DNA of 64,000 nucleotides from Larsenimonas suaedae (GTDB lineage Bacteria; Pseudomonadota; Gammaproteobacteria; Pseudomonadales; Halomonadaceae). Below are positions 55,899 to 64,000 of this stretch, piece by piece. Made by a program: the position numbers and the translations under genes. The stretch covers positions 682,001 to 746,000 of the forward strand of contig NZ_JAMLJI010000002.1 in the NCBI RefSeq assembly GCF_023712105.1. The letters run 5' to 3'. The stretch's first letter is position 1; each line of letters starts with the position of its first letter. Below the pieces are notes generated by a model. That model ran no database searches. It was not told where the DNA came from and saw only the letters and a list, made by a program, of their open reading frames with translations.

Positions 55899-56534
55899 TC
55901 ATCCGCCCGGGGCAGCCCCCGGTCGCGCCATGTCAAACCGCTCGTTGTCGCTGATCGTATAATAGGTGGTCGGGCCGCCGGCACGCATGATCGGCTCGGC
56001 CGCCGCGGTCTGATAAATGCCCTCCTCAAGAAGAGCCGGATCGATATGCACGCCCACGACCTCTCCCATCACCAGCCACGTATCCACCGCTGTACCGTCA
56101 GCGGTTTCAAGCCTTAGAAGCTGCGTTAGCCGGCACTCGAACGACACCGGCGCTTCCTGAACCCGCGGCGCCGAGATCACGCTGGATGCCGCAGGCGTAA
56201 GCCCCGCCAGCTCGAATTCATCGACCGCCGCGTCCACGGCGTCGCAGCTTGTATTCATCGCCGCCGCCAGCGAGCGCGTGCTCAGATTCCAGCAGAACTC
56301 GCCGGTAGCCTCGATGTTACGTACCGAATCCTTCCAGCCCGCACTTGCAAACCCGATGATCGGGGGCGCCGCACAGAAGGCATTGAAAAAGCTGTAAGGG
56401 GCCAGATTGCGCACCCCGTTTTGATCCTGCGAGGAAATCCAGCCGATCGGGCGCGGCGCGATGATCGATTTAAACGGATCATGGGGTAACCCATGGCCGT
56501 GTTTGGGTTCGTAGAAATACGCATCCTGAGACAT
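55899..56534 (-). CDS. Flavin reductase-like / FMN-binding split-barrel protein
   Basis: A 211-residue protein of the flavin reductase-like family. FKSIIAPRPIGWISSQDQNGVRNLAPYSFFNAFCAAPPIIGF is the flavin-binding core; ATGEFCWNLSTRSLAAAMN and FECRLTQLLRL follow. Close relatives are annotated as flavin reductases or FMN-binding proteins without a proven substrate. ATG 56534 gives MSQDAYFYEPKHGHG. It stands alone on the minus strand between pgm and mnmE. Confidence 0.85.
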   Translation of the reverse strand: MSQDAYFYEPKHGHGLPHDPFKSIIAPRPIGWISSQDQNGVRNLAPYSFFNAFCAAPPIIGFASAGWKDSVRNIEATGEFCWNLSTRSLAAAMNTSCDAVDAAVDEFELAGLTPAASSVISAPRVQEAPVSFECRLTQLLRLETADGTAVDTWLVMGEVVGVHIDPALLEEGIYQTAAAEPIMRAGGPTTYYTISDNERFDMARPGAAPGG

Positions 56535-56660
56535 GAAAAACACCTTATTACACTGTATCGCCCAACTGTAGCAGGGCCACTGGCGTCCGGCGCTTGCGAC
56601 GGCTCAGGCCAGCGCCGACAATAGCGGCCATTGCCTTACCGTCATCACACAGGACATTTC

Positions 56661-58022
56661 ATGCTCGATCAGGACACGATTGCCGCGCTCGCAAGCCCAC
56701 CCGGGCGCGGCGGCGTCGGTGTGATTCGCTTCTCAGGCCCTCGTGTGCCGGAGCTTGCCGAACAGTTTCTCGGCTTCATGCCGACGCCCCGTCATGCGCA
56801 TTACGGCCCGTTCGTGGGTACGAACCAGCAGGTGCTCGACGAGGGGCTTGCGCTCTACTTTCCCGCCCCGCACTCCTTTACCGGCGAGCACGTGCTGGAG
56901 CTTCAAGGGCACGGTGGCCCGATCATCATGGACACTCTGCTCGAACACGCCATCACCCGGGGCGTCCGGCTGGCGCGACCGGGTGAATTTTCCGAGCGCG
57001 CCTTTTTGAACGACAAGCTGGATCTCGCCCAGGCCGAGGCCATCGCGGATCTGATCGAGGCCAGCTCCCGTCAGGCGGCTGAAAATGCCCTGCGCTCGCT
57101 TCAGGGCGAGTTCTCGACGCGCGTCGGCACCCTGGTGCAGCAGCTCATCGAGCTTCGGGTCTACGTCGAGGCCGCCATCGATTTCCCTGAAGAGGAAATC
57201 GACTTTCTGAGCGACGGCCATGTGGCCAACAAGCTCAGTCAGGTCAAGACCGCCCTCGGCGAGGTTCGCGCCGCAGCCGCGCAGGGCACCCTGATGCGCG
57301 AAGGCATGACCGTGGTCATCGCCGGCAGGCCCAACGCCGGCAAATCAAGCCTCTTGAACCGGCTGACCGAGCAGGACACCGCGATCGTCACCGACATCGC
57401 CGGCACCACCCGAGACGTTTTGAAGGAATATATTCATCTGGATGGCATGCCTTTGCACGTGGTCGATACCGCCGGGCTCCGGGATACGCCGGACGCGGTC
57501 GAACGCATCGGCGTACAGCGCGCGTGGCAGGAGATCGAGACGGCCGACCGGGTGCTTTTGATGGTCGATGCCGCCGAGACCGAAGCCACCGACCCCATGG
57601 CCATCTGGCCCGAATTTGTCGCTCGCCTGCCCGACCAGAGCCGGCTGACGCTGGTGCGCAACAAGGTCGACACCACCGATGAAGCCCTCGGCTCGGAGTT
57701 AACCGCCACACCGCCGGTGGTGCGGATGTCGGCCCACACCGGGGCAGGCGTGGACACGCTCAAGGAGCATCTGAAAACCGTGATGGGGTACTCCGCGACC
57801 ACCGAAGGCCGCTTCTCGGCACGAAGGCGCCACCTCGAAGCGCTTGACCGTGCCAAGGCCGCGCTCGACAACGGCGAAGCGCAGCTTTTTGGCGCCGCCG
57901 CAGGTGAGCTTCTGGCCGAGGATCTGCGCGCCGCACAGGAAGCGCTTGGCGAAATCACCGGCGAATTCAGCGCCGATGACCTGCTCGGCGAGATTTTTGG
58001 CAGTTTCTGCATCGGGAAATAG
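56661..58022 (+). CDS. mnmE: tRNA modification GTPase MnmE
   Basis: With MnmG it makes the 5-carboxymethylaminomethyl group on U34 of tRNAs. The 453 residues start [26 protein letters not shown] (tetrahydrofolate-binding domain). The G domain has [22 protein letters not shown] and DTAGLRDT, and NKVD specifies guanine. The C-terminus ends with the invariant FCIGK. The start at 56661 gives the family length. MnmG lies outside this window. Confidence 0.98.
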   Translation: MLDQDTIAALASPPGRGGVGVIRFSGPRVPELAEQFLGFMPTPRHAHYGPFVGTNQQVLDEGLALYFPAPHSFTGEHVLELQGHGGPIIMDTLLEHAITRGVRLARPGEFSERAFLNDKLDLAQAEAIADLIEASSRQAAENALRSLQGEFSTRVGTLVQQLIELRVYVEAAIDFPEEEIDFLSDGHVANKLSQVKTALGEVRAAAAQGTLMREGMTVVIAGRPNAGKSSLLNRLTEQDTAIVTDIAGTTRDVLKEYIHLDGMPLHVVDTAGLRDTPDAVERIGVQRAWQEIETADRVLLMVDAAETEATDPMAIWPEFVARLPDQSRLTLVRNKVDTTDEALGSELTATPPVVRMSAHTGAGVDTLKEHLKTVMGYSATTEGRFSARRRHLEALDRAKAALDNGEAQLFGAAAGELLAEDLRAAQEALGEITGEFSADDLLGEIFGSFCIGK

Positions 58023-58068
58023 AGCAAGAAGCGCCATGGATTCTCGTTGCTAGTGGCGCGACTCGCCT

Positions 58069-58096
58069 AAAAAAACGGCCTCCATGAGGCCGCTTT
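58069..58096 (-). terminator. Terminator of the metallo-beta-lactamase-fold gene
   Basis: Stem CGGCCTC/GAGGCCG with a 3-base loop, followed by T7 in the minus direction. On the plus strand a hairpin with arms GCGCCA (58031-58036) and TGGCGC (58054-58059) follows mnmE but has no U-tract. Confidence 0.85.
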
Positions 58097-58121
58097 CGAG
58101 TATCACCCAATGCGTCGTGGC

Positions 58122-59066
58122 TTAGTGCCACTCCATCTCACCCATCGCGACCTTAGCGCTGAGCTCGAGCGAGCCTTCACCGCCAAGCGTCGGGTAGCGG
58201 GCGTTCATGGCCTTGATCAACGCGCTGGAATCGCTGGCTTTCGCGGTTTCCTTGTCAAACGCGCGAATGTAGTCGGCGGTGAAGTCGACGGCCTGAAGCC
58301 CCTTGGGGTAACTGCCGACGAAGTGACCAGGGATCACGGTGTCAGGGGCAAGCGCCCGGATGGCGTCGAGTGTGGCCAACCAGTCAGCGTGTGACTGCGG
58401 TGTCTGTGTATCGGCCATCCAGACGTGCTCGCCCCACACGACCGGAATACCGCCAGCCACGGTCTTGATCGAAGGAATCCAGACAAAGGTGCGCTCCGGC
58501 GTCGGCCCGTTGAGCCCTTCGATCTCGAGCGCCTTGCCTTCGAGCATCAATGTGTCGCCGTTAAGCGGCTCCGGCACGATCAGCTTCTCCGGCGCGTTCT
58601 CACCCAACTGCGGCCCCCACACCTTCATTTTTTCGTCCATGGTGGCCTTGATGTGAGCAATCGTCTGAGGCGTTGCCACGATCTTGGCCTCCGGGAACGC
58701 CTTGTGCAGCGTATCCAGACCGAAATAGTAATCGGGGTCGCCGTGACTGATGTAAATCGTGGTCAGGGTGCGTCCGGACGCCCTGATCTGATCAGCCAGT
58801 TTCTGCGCCTGCTCGGCGGAAAACTGCGCGTCGATGAGAATGGCGTTGTGCTTGCCTTCGACCAGTACCGAGGACACCGCGAAAATGGCCTGCTCCCCCG
58901 GATTGAATACTTGGGTCGTCAGCGTATCGGTTACGCCCTGCTGAGTATGCTCAGATGACGGTGAGGAAGCGTCATTCTGGGTAGAGGTCGCACCGCTCGA
59001 ACAGCCAGCAAGGACAGCAGCCAAAGTGAGGGCGGAGAGGGAAAGCACACGTTTTGAGCGCGACAT
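58122..59066 (-). CDS. Lipoprotein with metallo-beta-lactamase fold, altered metal motif
   Basis: A 314-residue secreted protein. The lipobox LAAVLAGC (Cys about 22) follows a basic N-terminus and a hydrophobic stretch, so it should be a lipoprotein. The domain includes SSVLVEGKHNAILIDAQFS and IYISHGDPDYYFGLDTLHKAFP, where canonical enzymes have HxHxDH; here only His-Asp-Asp-Tyr remain. GHFVGSYPKG holds a later His. AAGGAG sets the start. Related MBL-fold proteins with HxDPDxYFG exist. Function unknown; an altered metal preference or a binding role is possible. Confidence 0.82.
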   Translation of the reverse strand: MSRSKRVLSLSALTLAAVLAGCSSGATSTQNDASSPSSEHTQQGVTDTLTTQVFNPGEQAIFAVSSVLVEGKHNAILIDAQFSAEQAQKLADQIRASGRTLTTIYISHGDPDYYFGLDTLHKAFPEAKIVATPQTIAHIKATMDEKMKVWGPQLGENAPEKLIVPEPLNGDTLMLEGKALEIEGLNGPTPERTFVWIPSIKTVAGGIPVVWGEHVWMADTQTPQSHADWLATLDAIRALAPDTVIPGHFVGSYPKGLQAVDFTADYIRAFDKETAKASDSSALIKAMNARYPTLGGEGSLELSAKVAMGEMEWH

Positions 59067-59153
59067 GAGCGACTCCTTTTTCGGGGTTCGGTTGAGGTAG
59101 CTGGAATATATCAAGGAAATATTGATTAAGATTCTTTGAATTTAGCAGCGGAG

Positions 59154-59795
59154 TCACGCGGTGGCGCGCAACTCCCGAGCCAGGGCCTCGGGGTTTGAAA
59201 ACAGCGCACTGCTGGAAAGTACGTGCTGCTGGCCCTGACGCTCGACCACCAGGGTCGGTACGCCCTGCGCTCCGGTCTGCTCGAGTAACGCGCGCCCCTG
59301 GCCCACTCGCATCTGGTTGGCCGTCAACAGGGCGTTGTCCGGCGCGCCCAGCCGCCGCGCTGCGTCCACCAGGCCACTGCTTTCGAGAATGGCCGACAGC
59401 GTCTCGAGCCGGGTGATGTCGCACCCATCCACATACCGCGCCCGCTGGATGGCCTCGAGCGCATCGAATTCGCGTTCGGGAGCGCTCAAATGGACTGCCG
59501 TCAGTGCGACGGTCACCGGACCGCTGTCAAACGACTGGGCGTGATCGGTCAAGACCTGTTCGCGATAGCGCGTGCTGAATTCACGTCCGGTCAGCCGGGA
59601 AATTCGCTGATCGTTGCGCCAGGCGTAATCAGCAAAAACCTCATCCATGAGGCGAGCGCCCTCGCCTGAGAACAAGCCGGTTGGTTGCATGTAAAGCGTC
59701 AGGTCGGTCGAGGCCAGTAGGCTAGGCAAAGCGCTACCGGCGCCGTAGCACCAACCGCACAAGGGGTCGAAGAGATAAATGAGTCGAGAAGCCAT
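59154..59795 (-). CDS. DsbA/FrnE-family thioredoxin-fold protein
   Basis: A 213-residue protein of the DsbA-like (FrnE) group. LIYLFDPLCGWCYGAGSALP carries a CGWC redox motif near residue 13; the inserted helical domain and the C-terminal TGAQGVPTLVV with its cis-Pro complete the fold. There is no signal peptide, so it is cytoplasmic. It is divergent from a LysR gene across 97 bp, a common arrangement that suggests regulation by that LysR. Confidence 0.85.
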   Translation of the reverse strand: MASRLIYLFDPLCGWCYGAGSALPSLLASTDLTLYMQPTGLFSGEGARLMDEVFADYAWRNDQRISRLTGREFSTRYREQVLTDHAQSFDSGPVTVALTAVHLSAPEREFDALEAIQRARYVDGCDITRLETLSAILESSGLVDAARRLGAPDNALLTANQMRVGQGRALLEQTGAQGVPTLVVERQGQQHVLSSSALFSNPEALARELRATA

Positions 59796-59892
59796 CGCAG
59801 AATGCCCCGTAAGTGAATGAGTGCATCTTGAGGCCTGCACGGATCAAGATAAATACATACAATACAAACGCACTGAGTGTTAAAAGCATACA

Positions 59893-60792
59893 ATGGAGCG
59901 TACCGTGGCAACCGGCCCTTCGAATCTCAACCGTTTAACCTATTTCGTGGCTGTGGTCGAAACCGGCTCGTTCACAGCCGCCGCCGACCGACTCGGCATT
60001 ACACGGGCAGTGGTCAGCCAGCAGGTCGCACGCCTTGAGCGTGACTGCCATGCCACGCTTTTGACTCGAAGCACACGTCGAGTACGTACTACCGAGGCGG
60101 GTCAGGCGTTCTATTACCGCTGCGCATTGATTCTCAAGGAAGCGGAAGATGCCTTCGATGAATTGGCTGAGTCAGCGCAGACACCTTCGGGCACGCTGCG
60201 CCTGACGGCCCCGTTTGACTATGGCGTTGGCGTCATTGTCCCGGCCATCACCGCGTTTTCGGAGCGCTTCCCGCAGTGTCAGGTCGAGGCGCAGTTCGGC
60301 GATCAAACAATGAACCTGGAGGACAGCGACCTTGATCTGGCCATTCGAGTGGGCTGGCTGACTGATGATCATTTGCAGGCGCGTTTGATCGGTCACTTCG
60401 AACAGCGTCTGGTCGCCGCACCGTCATGGCAGGAACGTCTTGCCGACGTTGAAACGCCCCAGGCGCTGATCGATCATCCGATCATCGCCAACACGGCACT
60501 GCGCGACCCGACCCGCTGGACCTTTCATCGCGATGAGCTGGTGAAGGAGCGCGTGACACTTACCGCCTCGATCAAGCTCAATGCAACGCTTGCCGTGCGC
60601 GAAGCCACACTCAATGGCGCAGGTCTTGCGGTGCTGCCCGACTATGTAGTCGACGCCGATGTAAGCGCTGGCCGATTGATTGACGTTCTGCCGCAGTGGC
60701 ATCTGCCCAGAGGCGATATCCACGCGGTACTGCCACCGGCACGCTATCGCCCGGCCAAGGTGCGAGCATTTATCGATATGCTGATTCGCTAG
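59893..60792 (+). CDS. LysR-family transcriptional regulator
   Basis: A 299-residue regulator with an N-terminal winged helix (RLTYFVAVVETGSFTAAADRLGITRAVVSQQVARLE) and a substrate-binding domain starting near residue 95 (GTLRLTAPFDYGVGVIVPAITAF). LDLAIRVGWL is a typical segment of the CrgA-like subgroup. It probably regulates the divergent FrnE-like gene and itself. The ligand is unknown. Confidence 0.9.
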   Translation: MERTVATGPSNLNRLTYFVAVVETGSFTAAADRLGITRAVVSQQVARLERDCHATLLTRSTRRVRTTEAGQAFYYRCALILKEAEDAFDELAESAQTPSGTLRLTAPFDYGVGVIVPAITAFSERFPQCQVEAQFGDQTMNLEDSDLDLAIRVGWLTDDHLQARLIGHFEQRLVAAPSWQERLADVETPQALIDHPIIANTALRDPTRWTFHRDELVKERVTLTASIKLNATLAVREATLNGAGLAVLPDYVVDADVSAGRLIDVLPQWHLPRGDIHAVLPPARYRPAKVRAFIDMLIR

Positions 60793-60909
60793 GTCGCTTG
60801 ATGAGAACATGGCTTGAAACGTCTGAGCGAACCTGTTGCCACACGCTGGCTGTTCGTTTATTTCGTAACAATGCTTTTCAGCCTGTGAGTGGCGTGGCAC
60901 TCTCGGACA

Positions 60910-60926
60910 CGGCACGCTGCGTGCCG
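60910..60926. other. Hairpin upstream of pqiA
   Basis: Perfect 7-bp stem CGGCACG/CGTGCCG with a 3-base loop, 25 bp before the pqiA start, without a U-tract. The 158-bp gap between the LysR gene and pqiA holds nothing else I can identify. Confidence 0.35.
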
Positions 60927-60950
60927 ACGCCGCTTAATTGAGCACCGACG

Positions 60951-62261
60951 ATGACCGTATCGCACCCTATTGCCACGTCCAGCCCATTACCGCTCAGGGC
61001 TTGCACAGAATGCGATCTTGTCAGCGAAGTTCCAAGACTCTCGCCTGGCGAGGCTGCCCATTGCCCACGCTGTCACCATGTGCTGGCTCAACGCCACAAC
61101 AAGCCTGCCACCCACGTGGTGGCCTACGCCCTGAGCGCGCTGATTGCGCTGGGACTTGCGCTGCCGTTTACGTTCATTTCGTTCGAGGCGCGCGGCGTGA
61201 AACGCGCCATGGGGCTGAGCGAAGCGGCCAACACATTGCTGCAACAGCACTACGAAGCCCTGTCGTTTCTGATCTGGTGGGGCATCATCATCCTGCCGGC
61301 GATCTATCTGAGCGTCAGCATCTATCTGCACCTGGGACCGCTCTGGAATTATACCCCGGTGGCGCGCCGTGGCTTCGGCAGACTCTTGAAGCGCATGGAG
61401 CCCTGGATGATGGCCGATGTCTTTCTGATCGGGGTGCTGGTCAGCATGGTCAAGATTCTGGCCCTTGCCGAGATTGGCTTCGGCGTGTCGTTCTGGGCTT
61501 ATGCCGCCTTCGTGATCCTGATGCTTAAAACGACGCGGGTGATGGACCATGACTGGCTCTGGACCTTCATCGGTGGGCCCGACCGGCCGCTAAGGCACGC
61601 CCGCGCCGGCAGAACAGGCCGCCAGCAGAACATGACGGGCTGCCCGGTGTGCTACACATTGAATGAGCTTGATTCGGATCAACGCGGACACTGCCGTCGC
61701 TGTAGTGGCGCCCTGCGGCTTCGCAAGTACAGAAGCCTTCAGACCACGCTTGCCCTGCTGGTTACATCGATCATTCTTTACATTCCAGCCATGACGCTTC
61801 CGATCATGACCGTAACCACCCTCGGCGACAGCTCTCCCCAGACCGTGATCGCGGGTGTGATGCACCTTTGGGGCTCCGGTGACTGGCCTATCGCTCTGAT
61901 CATTTTCGTGGCAAGCGTGGTCATCCCCATTGCCAAGATTCTGGCGCTTGGGTGGCTGAGCTGGAAGGTCTGGCGGCCTTATCCCTCCAGGCCGCTGCTG
62001 CGCCATCGGCTTTACAGCATGACCGAGCTGATCGGGCGATGGTCGATGATCGATGTGTTCGTGGTGGCGCTTCTGGTCGCCCTGGTGCGCCTGGGGTCTG
62101 TCATGTCGATCTACCCGGGTTTGGGCGTGATCGCCTTTGCCGGGGTCGTCATTCTTACTATGCTGGCAGCTATCTGCTTCGATCCCCGCTTACTGTGGGA
62201 CAACCCTCGAGATCAACAGGACAGTGTGAATGAGTTCGTCGCTCCCACAGGCACTTCGTAA
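60951..62261 (+). CDS. pqiA: Intermembrane transport protein PqiA
   Basis: Inner-membrane part of the Pqi lipid-transport system. The 436 residues contain two similar halves, each with a zinc-ribbon-like motif (CTECDLVSEV with CPRCH; CPVCYTLNEL with CRRC) and four predicted membrane helices. Paraquat- and SoxS-inducibility is known in E. coli; I see no SoxS box. pqiB overlaps its 3' end by 32 bp. Confidence 0.93.
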   Translation: MTVSHPIATSSPLPLRACTECDLVSEVPRLSPGEAAHCPRCHHVLAQRHNKPATHVVAYALSALIALGLALPFTFISFEARGVKRAMGLSEAANTLLQQHYEALSFLIWWGIIILPAIYLSVSIYLHLGPLWNYTPVARRGFGRLLKRMEPWMMADVFLIGVLVSMVKILALAEIGFGVSFWAYAAFVILMLKTTRVMDHDWLWTFIGGPDRPLRHARAGRTGRQQNMTGCPVCYTLNELDSDQRGHCRRCSGALRLRKYRSLQTTLALLVTSIILYIPAMTLPIMTVTTLGDSSPQTVIAGVMHLWGSGDWPIALIIFVASVVIPIAKILALGWLSWKVWRPYPSRPLLRHRLYSMTELIGRWSMIDVFVVALLVALVRLGSVMSIYPGLGVIAFAGVVILTMLAAICFDPRLLWDNPRDQQDSVNEFVAPTGTS

Positions 62262-63876
62262 ACGGCAAAAATCGATCTCTCCCGTATGGCTGGTGCCGCT
62301 TCTGGCCGTGCTCATCGGGGGGTGGATGCTCTACCACACCTTCACCTCGCGCGGGCCCGAGATCACCCTGATCATGGACAACGCCGAAGGCATCGAGGCC
62401 GGCAAGACACTGATCAAGGCGCGCAACGTCGAAGTGGGCCGGGTCAATTCGGTGTCGTTGTCCGACGATACCAGTCACGCAGTGGTCACGGCGCGCATGC
62501 ATGAAGACGCCGAAAACCTGTTGAAGACCGACAGCCGGTTCTGGGTGGTCAAGCCGCGCGTCGGTCGTGAGGGCATCAGTGGCCTGAATACAGTACTTTC
62601 CGGCCCCTACATTCAGCTCCAGCCCGGGCGCGCCGAGCAAACCAAACGCCGCTTTGACATGCTCGAAAAGCCACCGGTCGCCCCCCCGGATGCCGGCGGC
62701 CTTCGCATCAACCTGACCAGCGCTAACGCCAACGCGTTGAGCGTGGGCGACCCGGTCATCTTTCAGGGCTTCACGGTGGGCCGAGTCGAGGCGTCCAACT
62801 TCGACACCTCGGACCGCCAGATGCATTACCGCCTGTACATCTTCAAACCCTATCGCTCGCTTGTGACGACCAATACCCGCTTCTGGTCCGCCTCGGGCGT
62901 GCGGTTCGATCTGAGTACGGAAGGCTTCACCCTGGATCTGGCCTCGATCGAGTCTCTGATCAGCGGGGGCGTCACCTTTGGTGTGCCGGAAGACATTGCC
63001 CCCGGCAACCCCATCGCGCAGACCGACAATACGTTCGAGCTCTACGGCGATGAAGAAACCGCGCGTCAAGGCAGCTTCAGCCATTACCTCAAGTACATCG
63101 TAATGGTCGATGACACGGTACGCGGCCTGCACAAGGGGGCACCGGTCGAGTACCGAGGGGTTCGTATCGGCACCGTCGATACCGTGGCGTACCATTTGAT
63201 CAAGGTCGAAAAGCGCTCGCTGACCAACTTCAGCATCCCAGTGCTGATTCGCATCGAGCCTCAGCGCATCCAAAGCAATCTCGATAAGCAAGGCATCGAA
63301 CAGTGGCGTGCTCGGGTCAACCGCCTGGTCAAGGAAGGGCTTCGCGCCTCACTCAAGGCGGGTAACCTCTTTACCGGCGCGCTGTTCGTGGATCTGAACT
63401 TCGACGACAGCGCAGAGCCTGTCGATACGATCAATCAGTTCGAAGGCATCGATATTCTGCCAAGCCAGCCGGGCAGCTTCGCGCAGATCGAACAAAAGGT
63501 ATCGGCGCTGCTCGACAAGCTCAACGACCTTCAAATCGAGCCCGCCCTGAATCACCTGGATCAGACACTTGCAAGCTCCGATGCGCTGGTCAAGGAACTG
63601 ACGGCGACCAGCACGCGCCTCAATGAGCTATTGGATGATCCATCCACCCGCGCGCTGCCCTCAGAGACGCGCCAAACCCTTGAATCGGTTCAGGGCACGC
63701 TGGATAGCTATTCACAGGATACACCGGCCTACGGCGAGCTGACGCAGACGCTCAAGTCACTGCAGCAGCTTCTGAACGACCTGCAGCCCGCGGCGCGCAC
63801 GCTGAGCGAAAAGCCGAACGCCCTCTTGTTCAACCGAGAGGTCATCACCGACCCCCAACCCAAGGCGGCCCCATGA
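62230..63876 (+). CDS. pqiB: Intermembrane transport protein PqiB (MCE protein)
   Basis: A 548-residue MCE-family protein. One N-terminal membrane helix (SPVWLVPLLAVLIGGWMLY) is followed by three MCE domains (near 45-135, 160-230 and 285-390, each with a GLxxGAPVxYRGxxVG-like motif). A long C-terminal helical region (about 420-520) forms the needle through the periplasm in E. coli PqiB. It overlaps pqiC by an ATGA junction. Confidence 0.95.
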   Translation: MSSSLPQALRKRQKSISPVWLVPLLAVLIGGWMLYHTFTSRGPEITLIMDNAEGIEAGKTLIKARNVEVGRVNSVSLSDDTSHAVVTARMHEDAENLLKTDSRFWVVKPRVGREGISGLNTVLSGPYIQLQPGRAEQTKRRFDMLEKPPVAPPDAGGLRINLTSANANALSVGDPVIFQGFTVGRVEASNFDTSDRQMHYRLYIFKPYRSLVTTNTRFWSASGVRFDLSTEGFTLDLASIESLISGGVTFGVPEDIAPGNPIAQTDNTFELYGDEETARQGSFSHYLKYIVMVDDTVRGLHKGAPVEYRGVRIGTVDTVAYHLIKVEKRSLTNFSIPVLIRIEPQRIQSNLDKQGIEQWRARVNRLVKEGLRASLKAGNLFTGALFVDLNFDDSAEPVDTINQFEGIDILPSQPGSFAQIEQKVSALLDKLNDLQIEPALNHLDQTLASSDALVKELTATSTRLNELLDDPSTRALPSETRQTLESVQGTLDSYSQDTPAYGELTQTLKSLQQLLNDLQPAARTLSEKPNALLFNREVITDPQPKAAP

Positions 63877-64000
63877 TGCGATCGCTTTCACACTTCACGC
63901 GCGGCTGCACACTGGCGATTACAGCGCTCACCCTGACCGGGTGCGTCAGCGGTGGCAGCACTGAATTTCATCGCTATACGCTGGCTGAAGTGCCGAGCAG
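63873..64000 (+). CDS. pqiC: Lipoprotein PqiC (partial, cut by the window end)
   Basis: The first 42 or so codons of a lipoprotein: MMRSLSHFTRG followed by a hydrophobic stretch and the lipobox LTGC, then a serine/glycine linker and FHRYTLAE, which opens the ABC-type lipoprotein domain of PqiC. It overlaps the pqiB stop (ATGA). The rest lies beyond position 64000. Confidence 0.88.
   Translation, partial: MMRSLSHFTRGCTLAITALTLTGCVSGGSTEFHRYTLAEVPS

Overview
The window is a gene-dense, GC-rich stretch of a gammaproteobacterial chromosome that contains the replication origin region. The dnaA-dnaN-recF-gyrB block runs on the minus strand and rpmH-rnpA-yidC on the plus strand, with DnaA boxes between them. 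The zapA-6S RNA-fau locus facing ygfB-ubiH-ubiI, the ilvA/rpiA divergent pair, the Pseudomonas-style order rsmE-gshB-yqgE-ruvX-pyrR-pyrB and a large glycine betaine catabolic cluster together suggest a halophile of the Halomonadaceae (Halomonas, Chromohalobacter or Kushneria relatives). That assignment is an inference from gene content and order. I see no rRNA, tRNA, insertion sequence, prophage or CRISPR array.

Layout. 0.2-5.6 kb (minus): yibN-secB-rsmE, a terminator, then gshB-yqgE-ruvX-pyrR-pyrB. 5.8-9.9 kb (plus): gpmI-envC-ctpA. 9.9-13 kb (minus): ygfB-ubiH-ubiI-like. 13.1-14.3 kb (plus): zapA, 6S RNA, fau. 14.3-17 kb: a 31-residue membrane peptide gene with its own promoter, ilvA (minus) and rpiA (plus). 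17-27.3 kb: lipopolysaccharide inner-core genes in three blocks, waaA-hldE-GT9 (minus), kdkA-yejM-like-waaE-GT4 (plus) and hldD-waaF (minus). 27.4-30.4 kb: glyQS. 30.7-42.9 kb: glycine betaine catabolism (gbcB, gbcA, then dipeptidase-DUF5943-dgcA-dgcB-etfA-etfB-small protein, then gbdR). 43.2-44.8 kb: gmhB and argC. 45-51.3 kb: gyrB, recF, dnaN, dnaA. 51.3-51.6 kb: oriC region. 51.6-58 kb: rpmH, rnpA, yidC, pgm, a flavin reductase and mnmE. 58-64 kb: a lipoprotein metallo-beta-lactamase-fold protein, a DsbA/FrnE-like protein, a LysR regulator and pqiABC (pqiC cut by the window end).

How the genes work together. The betaine cluster encodes a full two-step route: the Rieske monooxygenase GbcAB demethylates glycine betaine to dimethylglycine, and DgcAB with a dedicated electron-transfer flavoprotein demethylates that to sarcosine. 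GbdR is the expected activator. Tandem TGTCGC half-sites spaced exactly 21 bp lie upstream of gbcA, of the dgc operon and of gbdR itself, and a single half-site faces gbcB. These outline a predicted regulon. The core genes supply ADP-heptose (hldE, gmhB, hldD) and build Kdo-phosphate-heptose cores.

Five perfect parS sites (TGTTTCACGTGAAACA) and one near-perfect site lie between 25.2 and 45.0 kb, all left of dnaA and all in intergenic gaps. One forms the core of a 42-bp palindromic terminator. This is the chromosome segregation centromere of the organism. The most notable features are this parS cluster, the GbdR site family and the insertion of the betaine island into an otherwise conserved gyrB-gmhB-glyQS neighbourhood.
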